Origin: Solirubrum koreensis
GTDB lineage: Bacteria > Bacteroidota > Bacteroidia > Cytophagales > Hymenobacteraceae
NCBI RefSeq assembly: GCF_039541855.1
Contig: NZ_BAABHA010000010.1
Span: 248,001 to 312,000, forward strand
Direction of reading: 5' to 3'
DNA length: 64,000 nt
Part shown: positions 44,968-52,806 of the stretch, piece by piece
Layout of the letters: every line of letters starts with the position of its first letter
Position numbering within the stretch: the first letter of the stretch is position 1
The notes under the pieces: model-generated
What the model was told of the DNA's origin: nothing
The model's database searches: none
Seen by the model: the letters and a program-made list of their open reading frames with translations, nothing else
Translations under genes and position numbers: made by a program

Positions 44968-46512
44968 ATGACTCCTTTTGCCTCGCTTTTGTCGCGTCAG
45001 GCTACGCGCTCGGCCAGCGCCCTGGTGCTTGCTACGCTGGGACTGGCCCTGCCCGCGGCGGCCCAAAACCGACCCACACAGCCGCCCGCCGCGGCACTGC
45101 CGCAGGCCACGGCACCTTCGGGGCCGTGGACGTTGCAGCAGGCAGTAGATTACGCGCTGCAGTACAACCTTAATGTGCGGCAGTCGCAGCTAACGGCGGA
45201 AGTAAACGACGCCGTGTTGCGCCAGAGCCGGCTGAACCGCCTGCCCACGGCCAACGCTTCGGCTTCACAAACCTGGAACTACGGTACCAACGTCGACCCG
45301 CTCACGTTTACCTTCCAGAACCAGACCACCCGCGCGAACAACCTCTCGGCCAGCGCCCAGCTGAACCTGTTTTCGGGTTTTCAGGTGCGCAACTCTATTA
45401 AGCGCAACGCCCTCGATTACCAGGCCAGCTTGCTCGATATTGACCAGGCCCGCAACGATTTGTCGGTGAACGTGGCCTCGGCTTACCTGCAGTTTTTGCT
45501 GGGAGAAGAATTGGTACGCACCAGCGAGGCCCGCATCAGCTCGGCGCAGCAGCAAATCGACCGCACGCAGAAGCTGCTGCGCGCCGGTTCGGTGGCCGAA
45601 AGCAATTTGCTCGACAGCCAGGCCCAGCTAGCCACCGACGAGGTGAACCTGGTAACGGCCCAGAATCAGCGCGACCTGGCCCGGCTGCAGCTCACGCAGC
45701 TGCTCAATCTGGAAGCCGAACGCGCCGCCGCGTTTCAGGTAGCGGTGCCCGACTTGCCCGACCCCGACGAAATGCCCGCCATGGACGCCGACATAGCCGG
45801 CACATTTCAAACCGCGCAGAGCACGCAGCCGCAGATTCGGGCCGCCGACTTGCGCGTGCAAAGCGCCATGCGCGGCGTGGAAGTGGCCCGCGGGGCTTAC
45901 TACCCACGCCTCACGTTTGGCGGTAGCATTTTCTCGGGTTACTCGTCGGCCCGCATTGGCCGCCGCCTCACCGGCGACTCTACCATTGTGCCGGCTGGTT
46001 TCATTTACCAGATTACCCCCACCGGCCCGCAGCAGGTACCTGGTGTGTTTGCCGGCGTGAACCAGCCCCGGTTCGAAACGCTGGAAGAAGGCTTTGGGTC
46101 ACAGGTAAAAAACAACCTGGGCAAGCAGCTCAGCTTTAACCTTTCCATTCCCATTCTCAACGGCTGGCAGGCGCGTACCAACGTGCAGCGTTCCACCATT
46201 GGGGTGAAGCAGGCCGAGTTGCGTGCCGAGCAAAGCCGCCTCCAATTGCGCCAAACCATTCAGCAGGCCTACGCCGATGCTTTGGCCGCCCAGCGCCGCT
46301 ACGCCGCTAACAAGCGCCAAACCGAAGCCCTGACTACGGCCTACCGCAACGCTGAAATCCGGTTTAACAACGGCCTGATGAACGGCACCGACTTCAACAT
46401 TGCCAAAAACAACCTGACCGCCGCCGAGTCAGGCATGATTCAGGCCAAGTACGAATACCTGTTCCGGCGCAAAATTCTGGATTTCTACCAAGGTAAGCCG
46501 CTTTCGTTGTAG
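44968..46512 (+). CDS. TolC-family outer membrane efflux protein
   Basis: This 514-residue protein has a signal peptide (to about residue 32, LALPAAAQ). Two OEP repeats follow, with heptad-rich helices such as SASQTWNYGTNVDPLTF, SSAQQQIDRTQKLLRAGSVAE, and QTIQQAYADALAAQRRYAANKRQTEALTTAYRNAEIRF (quoted as QQAYADALAAQRRYAAN). It should form the outer membrane channel of a tripartite export system. An HlyD/MacA-type adaptor gene follows, but a terminator-like hairpin lies between. The inner-membrane transporter is not in this window. Confidence 0.9.
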   Translation: MTPFASLLSRQATRSASALVLATLGLALPAAAQNRPTQPPAAALPQATAPSGPWTLQQAVDYALQYNLNVRQSQLTAEVNDAVLRQSRLNRLPTANASASQTWNYGTNVDPLTFTFQNQTTRANNLSASAQLNLFSGFQVRNSIKRNALDYQASLLDIDQARNDLSVNVASAYLQFLLGEELVRTSEARISSAQQQIDRTQKLLRAGSVAESNLLDSQAQLATDEVNLVTAQNQRDLARLQLTQLLNLEAERAAAFQVAVPDLPDPDEMPAMDADIAGTFQTAQSTQPQIRAADLRVQSAMRGVEVARGAYYPRLTFGGSIFSGYSSARIGRRLTGDSTIVPAGFIYQITPTGPQQVPGVFAGVNQPRFETLEEGFGSQVKNNLGKQLSFNLSIPILNGWQARTNVQRSTIGVKQAELRAEQSRLQLRQTIQQAYADALAAQRRYAANKRQTEALTTAYRNAEIRFNNGLMNGTDFNIAKNNLTAAESGMIQAKYEYLFRRKILDFYQGKPLSL

Positions 46513-46555
46513 TCTCATTATCAATGCGAAAACGGCCAAACGTCTCGTTATAGCC

Positions 46556-46607
46556 CGGCTGCCACGCCTGCGCCTCTGCCGAGGTGTGCGTGGCAGCCGT
46601 CTTTTTT
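46556..46607 (+). terminator. Terminator between tolC-like and adaptor genes
   Basis: A 12-bp stem CGGCTGCCACGC/GCGTGGCAGCCG (46556-46567, 46588-46599) has a smaller inner stem (CCT/AGG) and is followed by a run of T at 46602-46607. Confidence 0.75.
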
Positions 46608-46667
46608 ACTTCTTTTGCCCCGCCGGTGCCTTCGCCGGTTCATGCTGACCCCCATTCTACTGGTTTT

Positions 46668-48083
46668 ATGCGCAACAACCGTCTGTTGTTTATTTTGCTC
46701 GGCGTACTGGCCGTGTTAATCGTGGGCTACGTGGTAGCCAAGAAACAAGGCTGGATAGGCAAACCCGCCGGGGTGGAGGTGCTGGCAGCCAAGGCTGGCC
46801 CAGCAAACATTGTAGAGAAAGTGAGTTCCTCGGGCAAAGTGCAGCCCGAAACCGAGGTAAAAATCTCGCCCGACGTATCGGGCGAAATCACGGAACTGTA
46901 CGTGCGTGAAGGCGACTCCGTGCGCAAAGGCCAGCTCCTGTTGCGTATTCGCCCAGATAACTACCAGGCCATGGTTAGCCAGCAGTCGGCCGTGGTGGGT
47001 ACGCAGCAGGCCAACGTGGGCCAGTCGCAGGCGCGTTTGCAGCAGCTGATGGCTTCGGCCAAGCAAACCGAGCTGGCTTACCGCCGCAACGCTTCCTTGT
47101 TTAAGCAAAAGGTGATTTCGCAGGCCGAATACGAGCAGTCGAAAGCCGCTTACGAAGCCTCGCAGGAAGAAATTAACTCGGCCCGCGCCAGCATTCGGGC
47201 GGCCCAGAGCAGCGTGCAATCGGCTCGCGCCGGCCTGGAAGAAGCCCGCCGCAACCTCGATAAAACCACCATTTACGCCCCCGTTAGCGGCACCGTTAGC
47301 AAGCTGAACGTGGAAAAAGGCGAACGGGTGGTAGGAACCTCGCAAATGGCCGGTACCGAGATTATGCGCATTGCCAACCTGAACTCGATGGAAGTGCGGG
47401 TGAACGTGAACGAAAACCAAATCGTGAATGTGAGCCTCGGCGACTCGGCCGACGTGGAAGTGGACTCCTACACCAGCAAGGGCGAGAAGTTCCGCGGCAT
47501 TGTGACCAGCATTGCCAACAGCGCCAAAGACGCTGTGACGGCCGAGGCTGTAACCGAGTTTGAGGTGCGCGTGCGCCTGCTGCCCGAATCCTACCGCCAG
47601 CTGGTGCGCACGGTGGGCGGCCGCACCATTGTTCCGTTCCGCCCTGGCATGACGGCCTCGGTTGATATTATTACCGACCGCCGCGCCAACGTATTATCGG
47701 TGCCGCTGAACGCCGTTACCACGCGTTCCGACAGTGTTATGCAGGCGGGCAAAGAGAAGGAAGGCGGCTCGCGCATTCGGGTGGGCAGCCGCGGCGGATC
47801 GGGTACGCCCGAAGCCGAAACCATGCCCAAAGGCGACGTGCAGGAAGTGGTATTCGTGATTCGTAACGGCAAGGCCGTGCTGGTGCCAGTGAAAACGGGC
47901 ATCAACGACCTGGAGCACATTCAGATTCTGGAAGGTGTTAAAGCCGGCGAGGAAGTAGTAAGTGGCCCGTACGGCGTGGTATCCAATGCACGGCGCCTGA
48001 AAGACGGCAGTGCGGTGGTGGTGAAGGATGCTAAGAGCCTGAACCGCGCTACGTTGAAGGAAGACCAACCGGAAGAAGATTAG
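46668..48083 (+). CDS. HlyD/MacA-type periplasmic adaptor of an efflux pump
   Basis: The product has 471 residues from the ATG at 46668 (MRNNRLLFILLGVLAVLIVGYVV anchor); a frame further upstream passes through the terminator and is ignored. It has one TM anchor, a biotinyl/lipoyl-like half (SSGKVQPETEVKISPDVSGEI), a long coiled-coil hairpin (AEYEQSKAAYEASQEEINS region), the second lipoyl half (TTIYAPVSGTVSKLNVEKGE) and a beta-barrel domain. A membrane-proximal tail with Gly/Arg-rich linker closes it. It should connect an inner-membrane ABC or RND pump to the TolC-like channel. The pump gene does not follow; gpsA is next. Confidence 0.9.
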   Translation: MRNNRLLFILLGVLAVLIVGYVVAKKQGWIGKPAGVEVLAAKAGPANIVEKVSSSGKVQPETEVKISPDVSGEITELYVREGDSVRKGQLLLRIRPDNYQAMVSQQSAVVGTQQANVGQSQARLQQLMASAKQTELAYRRNASLFKQKVISQAEYEQSKAAYEASQEEINSARASIRAAQSSVQSARAGLEEARRNLDKTTIYAPVSGTVSKLNVEKGERVVGTSQMAGTEIMRIANLNSMEVRVNVNENQIVNVSLGDSADVEVDSYTSKGEKFRGIVTSIANSAKDAVTAEAVTEFEVRVRLLPESYRQLVRTVGGRTIVPFRPGMTASVDIITDRRANVLSVPLNAVTTRSDSVMQAGKEKEGGSRIRVGSRGGSGTPEAETMPKGDVQEVVFVIRNGKAVLVPVKTGINDLEHIQILEGVKAGEEVVSGPYGVVSNARRLKDGSAVVVKDAKSLNRATLKEDQPEED

Positions 48084-48113
48084 GCAAGGCGGTTCTTACA
48101 GGTTCGAACCTGA

Positions 48114-48156
48114 GAGAGGCCGGGGCTGTGTGCAGCCCCGGCCTCTCGCTTTTTTT
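48114..48156 (+). terminator. Terminator after the adaptor gene
   Basis: A perfect 15-bp stem GAGAGGCCGGGGCTG with its complement at 48133-48147 is followed by T7. Confidence 0.88.
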
Positions 48157-48287
48157 AGCTAAAATGCCGCTTGTTGCGTTGCAGGCGTGCGCCACAGCGC
48201 GGCCGGCCGTTGCGCGTTTACCGCGGTATGGCCACATAACTACTCCTTCCTCATGCCCGCGCTGTGGCGCGGCTTTGCTCTTTCCCC

Positions 48288-49277
48288 GTGGATAAAATAG
48301 CCATGATTGGCGGCGGCTCTTGGGCCACCGCGTTAGTGAAGATTCTTTCTGAAAACGGCGCCCGCGTGGGCTGGTGGATGCGCCACAAGTCCGACGTAGA
48401 GCACCTGCGCAGCACCCGTCACAACGCGCGCTACCTCTCGTCGGTGCAGTTTGACCTGACCCGTGTAACGCCCTCCACCGACCTTAGCGACGTGGTGAAA
48501 GATGCCGACTGGGTGGTGCTGGCCGTGCCCGCTGCCTTCGTGAAAGAAGCCCTCGATAAGCTTGACCGCGACGCTTTCAAGAACAAGCGCGTCATTTCCG
48601 CCATCAAGGGCATGATTCCGGGCCGCAACGAGTTGGTGACCGACTACGTGATGGAGCGTTTCAAGGTGAACCGGGAACGGCTGGGCGTGGTGGCTGGCCC
48701 GTGCCACGCCGAGGAAGTAGCGCTGGAAAAGCAGAGCTACCTCACCATCGGCTCGCCCGACCTTGCCTTGGCCGAAGACTTCTGCCAGCGCCTGCGCAAC
48801 CGCTACGTGAAGGCGCACCCCGCCGCCGACCTCGACGGCATTGAGTACTGCGCCGTGATGAAAAACATCATTGCCCTGACCTCCGGCATAGCCCACGGCC
48901 TTGGGTACGGCGACAATTTTCAGGCGGTGCTGGTGGCCAATGCCGTGCAGGAAATTCGCCGTTTTCTGTACGCTCTCAGCCCTCAGCCGCGCGACCTATC
49001 GGCCTCGGCCTACCTCGGCGACTTGCTGGTAACGGCCTATTCCCAGTTCTCGCGCAACCGCACCTTCGGCAACATGGTCGGGCGCGGGTACTCCGTAAAA
49101 TCGGCTCAGATGGAGATGAACATGGTGGCCGAGGGCTACTACGCCGTCAAAAGCATTTTTGAGCTCAACAAGGACCTGCGCGTGAACATGCCGATTACCA
49201 CGGCCGCCTACCACGTGCTGTACGAGAAGATTGCACCGGCCGTGGAGCTGGAAATTCTCAAGGAGAAATTCAGGTAA
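48288..49277 (+). CDS. gpsA: Glycerol-3-phosphate dehydrogenase (NAD(P)+)
   Basis: The product has 329 residues from the GTG at 48288 (MDKIAMIGGGSWATALVKIL), where family similarity begins; the frame opens earlier at 48264 with a non-conserved leader. It reduces dihydroxyacetone phosphate to sn-glycerol-3-phosphate for phospholipid synthesis. The nucleotide-binding GGGSWATA loop is intact. ISAIKGMIPG, GVVAGPCHAEEVA, and the catalytic-lysine region YCAVMKNIIALTSGIAHGLGYGDN (quoted as VMKNIIALTSGIAHGLG) are the family motifs. The GGGSW variant of GxGxxG is usual in this phylum. Confidence 0.95.
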   Translation: MDKIAMIGGGSWATALVKILSENGARVGWWMRHKSDVEHLRSTRHNARYLSSVQFDLTRVTPSTDLSDVVKDADWVVLAVPAAFVKEALDKLDRDAFKNKRVISAIKGMIPGRNELVTDYVMERFKVNRERLGVVAGPCHAEEVALEKQSYLTIGSPDLALAEDFCQRLRNRYVKAHPAADLDGIEYCAVMKNIIALTSGIAHGLGYGDNFQAVLVANAVQEIRRFLYALSPQPRDLSASAYLGDLLVTAYSQFSRNRTFGNMVGRGYSVKSAQMEMNMVAEGYYAVKSIFELNKDLRVNMPITTAAYHVLYEKIAPAVELEILKEKFR

Positions 49278-49338
49278 GGCGGTAACAGCGGCTTCATTTT
49301 CTAGCCCGGAGTTTTAGCAGCCGGTTGGCCGCTTTAGC

Positions 49339-49788
49339 ATGCACCAAATGAGTCAGCGCTTTTCGGCAGGGTTGTGGTTTTGTTCGTTGGGTGCGGCCAT
49401 GGTGGCGTTCCTAATCATGGTGGTCTGCTACATCTGGTTTGATGCGGCTCGTTGGCTAACTTCCGGCAATGTGGGCGGGACCCTTTACCCGCCGCTGGCC
49501 GGACTGCCGCAGGCTGTGCCAGAAACCAATTCCGGTGACCCAGTTGACTTTTTACTGTACATGGGGGCAGTGTACGCCGGCGCTGCCGCAGCTACGGTTT
49601 CCATTGGGTTTTGGCTGGCCGCCTGGACGAGGGACCGGCAGCGTCGGTTGGTGCCTGAGCCGCAGAACAAACTGATATGGCTGCCGCTCGTGCTGCTTAT
49701 TCCATTGGCTGTTCATGTGGCTGCTATGGCCTACCACGCAGCATCTGACCCGCAGAACTTTGAGGAGAGTACAGCTCTTGCTTCTTAG
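49339..49788 (+). CDS. Small three-helix membrane protein
   Basis: This 149-residue protein has three predicted TM helices (about 12-34, 70-92, 112-130). The loop between helix 1 and 2 (WLTSGNVGGTLYPPLAGLP) would face the periplasm, and the basic RDRQRR segment the cytoplasm. No family motif is recognised. An internal ATG three codons in is an equally possible start. It lies 61 bp after gpsA and 43 bp before the DUF4259 gene, so a short operon is possible. Confidence 0.65.
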   Translation: MHQMSQRFSAGLWFCSLGAAMVAFLIMVVCYIWFDAARWLTSGNVGGTLYPPLAGLPQAVPETNSGDPVDFLLYMGAVYAGAAAATVSIGFWLAAWTRDRQRRLVPEPQNKLIWLPLVLLIPLAVHVAAMAYHAASDPQNFEESTALAS

Positions 49789-49831
49789 TTCTGCGTAAGT
49801 GCTTTTCCATTCCACCTAACCACTTCCACAC

Positions 49832-50227
49832 ATGGGCGCCTGGGGCTACTTTAACTTCGACAACGACGCCGCGGCCGATTTCGCCGGCGACTTTCGCGAC
49901 AACCACACCGAGGCCATGCTCTACGAAGCACTGGCTACGGCTTCCGAAGAGGAAGGCTACCTCGAAGTCGATGAAGCCAGCGAAGCATTGGCTGCCGCCG
50001 AAATTGTGGCTGCTATTTTGGGTAAGCCGGCCAAAGATTTTCCTGCCGACCTTATTCCCGTTATTCTGAAGTTGGACGCTTCCGAAAGCGAAGACCTCCG
50101 CGACCTAGCCATTGAAGCAGTAGAAGCGGTGGTGAAAAAATCGGAGCTGCAGGAAATGCGCTCTGAAACCGATGATTACGCCAACTGGCAGCAGCTGCAG
50201 CAGGATCTGCTGGCGCGACTTAAATAA
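49832..50227 (+). CDS. DUF4259 protein
   Basis: This 131-residue cytoplasmic protein has the diagnostic N-terminus MGAWGYFNFDNDAAADF of DUF4259. The remainder is acidic and helical (EEEGYLEVDEASEALAAAEIVAAIL, quoted as EASEALAAAEIVAAIL). The family is widespread and has no assigned function. Its stop codon is one base from the start codon of the EamA gene, so the two are co-translated or at least co-transcribed. Confidence 0.88.
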   Translation: MGAWGYFNFDNDAAADFAGDFRDNHTEAMLYEALATASEEEGYLEVDEASEALAAAEIVAAILGKPAKDFPADLIPVILKLDASESEDLRDLAIEAVEAVVKKSELQEMRSETDDYANWQQLQQDLLARLK

Positions 50228-50228
50228 G

Positions 50229-50657
50229 ATGCATTGGCTGGCTCTGGCGCTGCTCACGGCTTTCAGCCTGGCGCTGTATAACTTCTTCATCAAGTTGGCC
50301 TCCAGTCATGTGCAGGCAGCGGTAGGCGCCGTGGTGTTGCAGCTGGTGGCTGCGGTCCTGGGTGCCGTGTGGCTGCTGAAACTGAAGCTGCAAGGCCAGC
50401 CACTGCCCGTAACCAGTAAAGGGTTGTGGCTGGCGGCCTTGGCCGGTGTGGGCGTGGGGCTGGCCGAAATTCTCACGTTTGTGGTGTTTAGTCGCGGGGT
50501 TTCATCGTCGGTGGGCACGCCGGTTATCGTGGGTGGTTCGGTACTGCTGACGGCCATACTAGGCATGGTGGTGCTGCGCGAGGCGCTTACGGTTTCGCAA
50601 CTCCTGGGCCTGCTATTGGTGGTGGGCGGTATTGCGCTGTTGGCCCGCGGCCATTGA
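50229..50657 (+). CDS. EamA-family (DMT) half-size transporter
   Basis: The product has 142 residues from the ATG at 50229 (MHWLALALLTAFSLALYNFFIKL), one base after the DUF4259 stop. It has five TM helices and a single EamA repeat (GVSSSVGTPVIVGGSVLLTAILGMVVLREALTVSQLLG, quoted as GTPVIVGGSVLLTAI and LREALTVSQLLG). Half-size members work as homo- or heterodimers. The substrate is unknown. A GC-rich hairpin follows the stop. Confidence 0.85.
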   Translation: MHWLALALLTAFSLALYNFFIKLASSHVQAAVGAVVLQLVAAVLGAVWLLKLKLQGQPLPVTSKGLWLAALAGVGVGLAEILTFVVFSRGVSSSVGTPVIVGGSVLLTAILGMVVLREALTVSQLLGLLLVVGGIALLARGH

Positions 50658-50683
50658 GTTCAGGCACATTTGCACGTTACTGC

Positions 50684-50714
50684 GGGGCCCGTTCAGTAAA
50701 GCTGGACGGGCCCC
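50684..50714 (+). terminator. GC-rich hairpin after the EamA gene
   Basis: A 13-bp stem with one G-T pair (50684-50696 and 50702-50714) has no clear T-tract behind it. Confidence 0.4.
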
Positions 50715-50938
50715 GGTGCGTTAAGCAGCTTCCTGTATGGCGTGGGCCAGTGCCACATGCATGTGCGATGCCCACAACATGCTTATGCGATTGTGCCCCG
50801 CTGCTTGGTGCTGCTCCTTTGCTCTGTTCGTTAGCACCCTAAAGTCTGGGCTGCTGAGGAATGCCGAAAGAAGGCCCGGGAAGCACTTCCGGCCCGTTCT
50901 GGTCGGCCGAGGTTGTAGCGGGCTTTCCGGTTAATACC

Positions 50939-51205
50939 ATGAAAAACGTGCAATGGCTGTGTTGCGGGCTGGTGGTGGCGGCCGGTCTGTTGGGTGGAGG
51001 TTCTGCCGGCTTCGGTGTCGGCTCTGCCGCAAATGTGCTGCAGGTGAAGCCTGCCGTGCAGCTTGGGCAGCCGTGGGCAGCTAGGTGGCTGCTTACCCGG
51101 GTGAATAATGGATCGGGAGCTAACACGTCCGAAACCGCACAAGCCTCCGTTGTGCGGGCCCTCGGGCGTTTGGTACGCGCTTACGCCGACTCAGCTCCGC
51201 GGTAA
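50939..51205 (+). CDS. Small secreted hypothetical protein
   Basis: This 88-residue frame starts at ATG 50939 with a plausible signal peptide (MKNVQWLCCGLVVAAGLLGGGSAG). The mature part (VKPAVQLGQPWAARWLLTRVNN) is short and helical. I see no family or motif. The DNA is similar in composition to neighbours but stands alone between the EamA and MFS genes, so it might not be expressed. An upstream in-frame start at 50861 gives a non-signal leader. Confidence 0.4.
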   Translation: MKNVQWLCCGLVVAAGLLGGGSAGFGVGSAANVLQVKPAVQLGQPWAARWLLTRVNNGSGANTSETAQASVVRALGRLVRAYADSAPR

Positions 51206-51489
51206 ACTCCACCGGCGCATCAGGTCAGCGCTGCGCTCTTCTTGGCCGCTCGTCTTCAGGCGTACTCCCTGGCAACCCCTTTGTAAGTGCTCTGGGCGTA
51301 AGAGCCGATGCTTTTTTACCTCCGTCACCAGCTTGGCTGTAACCGACTTGGTGGCGCGCCGTACCTTAGCCCCGATCAGCAAGCCGCTCCCCTCGGGCTT
51401 GCTTTGCGCGGTAAGGCGTGCTGGTAACGCCCACCCAAGATGGTACGATAAGCCGAGCTGCTGATCAGCTTCGGTAAAGAGGGTTGCTT

Positions 51490-52653
51490 ATGATTTCTGC
51501 TACCACTGCCTCGGCCCCGGCCGTTAACCGCACCCACCGCTGGGCCGTGTCGGCTTGGTTTTTCTTGCAAGGGTTGATTTTTGCGAGCTGGGCCTCGCGA
51601 ATTCCCGCCATTCAGCAGCGCATGGGCTTCTCCGATGCCACGCTGGGCCTTGTGTTGCTGGCGTTGCCGTTGGGCCAGCTGCCGTCGTTGCCGCTCACGG
51701 GGTGGCTGATACACCGTTTTGGCAGCCAACGGACGGCTGTAGCGGGCGTGTTGCTGTACAGCAGTTCGCTGGTGGGTTTGGGTTGGGCTCAGCAGCCATG
51801 GCAGCTATTGCCCTGCATGGTGCTCTTCGGCTTTGCCAGCAACCTGATGAATATTTCCATCAACACCCAAGCAGTGGGAGTGGAGGCGCTGTACGGCAAG
51901 CCCATCATGGCCTCGTTTCATGGCATGTGGAGCTTAGCTGGCTTTACCGGCGCGGCCGTCGGCACGGCCATGATTGGTTGGCAGGTGTTGCCGCAGCTGC
52001 ACTTTCTGCTCATTGCCGGGCTGGTGCTGGCCGGCGGTCTAATCAGCTACGGCGCTTTGCTGCCCCACTCGGTTTCCGACGATGCCGGTGAGCAGCCTGC
52101 CTTCGTACTACCCGACCGCACCCTGCTGGGGCTCGGTGCCATTGCCTTCTGTGCCCTCATTTGCGAAGGCGCCATGTTCGATTGGAGCGGCGTGTACTTT
52201 CAGAAAGTGGTGCGGGCCGAAAAAGCCTGGGTGGGTGCGGGCTACACCGCCTTCATGAGCACCATGGCCCTGGGCCGCTTCGGCGCCGATTGGCTAACGG
52301 CGCGCCTGGGGCCGAAAAGAGTTATTCAGTGCAGCGGGCTGCTCACGGCAACTGGCTTGCTGGTGGCAGTGCTATTTCCCACGCTGGGCACGGCCTTGCT
52401 GGGCTTTATGCTGGTGGGTTTCGGAACGTCGTCGGTGGTGCCGCTGGTGTACAGCGCGGCGGGTAAATCGGAGGTAATGCCGGCCGGCATGGCTTTGGCG
52501 GCCGTGTCGACCATCGGGTTTCTGGGTTTTCTGATCGGGCCGCCCGTTATCGGCTTGGTGGCCGGGGCCACCAGCCTGCGGTTTTCGTTTGCCCTGATTG
52601 CGGTAATGGGTTTGTGTGTGGCGGCCGTTGCCACGCGTGCTAAATTAAGATAG
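51490..52653 (+). CDS. Major facilitator superfamily transporter
   Basis: The product has 387 residues from the ATG at 51490; a TTG two codons earlier is not needed. It has about 12 TM helices. The MFS loop 2-3 motif appears as GWLIHRFGSQRT, and the second-half counterpart as GRFGADWLTARLGPKR. FASWASRIPAIQ at the end of helix 1 is typical of the YbjJ/FucP-like branch. The substrate is unknown. A long palindrome lies between this gene and catalase and may be its terminator. Confidence 0.87.
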   Translation: MISATTASAPAVNRTHRWAVSAWFFLQGLIFASWASRIPAIQQRMGFSDATLGLVLLALPLGQLPSLPLTGWLIHRFGSQRTAVAGVLLYSSSLVGLGWAQQPWQLLPCMVLFGFASNLMNISINTQAVGVEALYGKPIMASFHGMWSLAGFTGAAVGTAMIGWQVLPQLHFLLIAGLVLAGGLISYGALLPHSVSDDAGEQPAFVLPDRTLLGLGAIAFCALICEGAMFDWSGVYFQKVVRAEKAWVGAGYTAFMSTMALGRFGADWLTARLGPKRVIQCSGLLTATGLLVAVLFPTLGTALLGFMLVGFGTSSVVPLVYSAAGKSEVMPAGMALAAVSTIGFLGFLIGPPVIGLVAGATSLRFSFALIAVMGLCVAAVATRAKLR

Positions 52654-52727
52654 GGCCGGTGAACCGGGTTAAAAAATGTGGGGTTTTGGTATGGCTTGAT
52701 TATGAGTGGAAATGGGAATGGGAGAAA

Positions 52728-52758
52728 TTCCTTCTGGAGAATTATTCTCCGGAAGGAA
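52728..52758. promoter_or_regulatory. Long palindrome upstream of catalase
   Basis: A 31-bp palindrome has arms of 15 with one mismatch and a single central base. Its core is GGAGAAT-T-ATTCTCC (52736-52750), a 7-1-7 inverted repeat like Fur/PerR-family operators. It ends 48 bp before the catalase ATG. There is no T-tract, so a terminator of the MFS gene is less likely but possible. Confidence 0.45.
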
Positions 52759-52806
52759 ACAGAATGGATATCTTGTCGTTAGTAAACTCCTACCCTTAAA
52801 CCCCAA

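Noticed and set aside
46584..46667. N-terminal extension of the adaptor protein
   Set aside because: It would be translated through a terminator hairpin and precedes a complete membrane anchor starting at 46668.
48095..48112. Sequence GGTTCGAACC resembling a tRNA T-arm
   Set aside because: It follows a coding sequence directly, and no acceptor, D or anticodon arms can be built upstream. It is a simple palindrome before a terminator.
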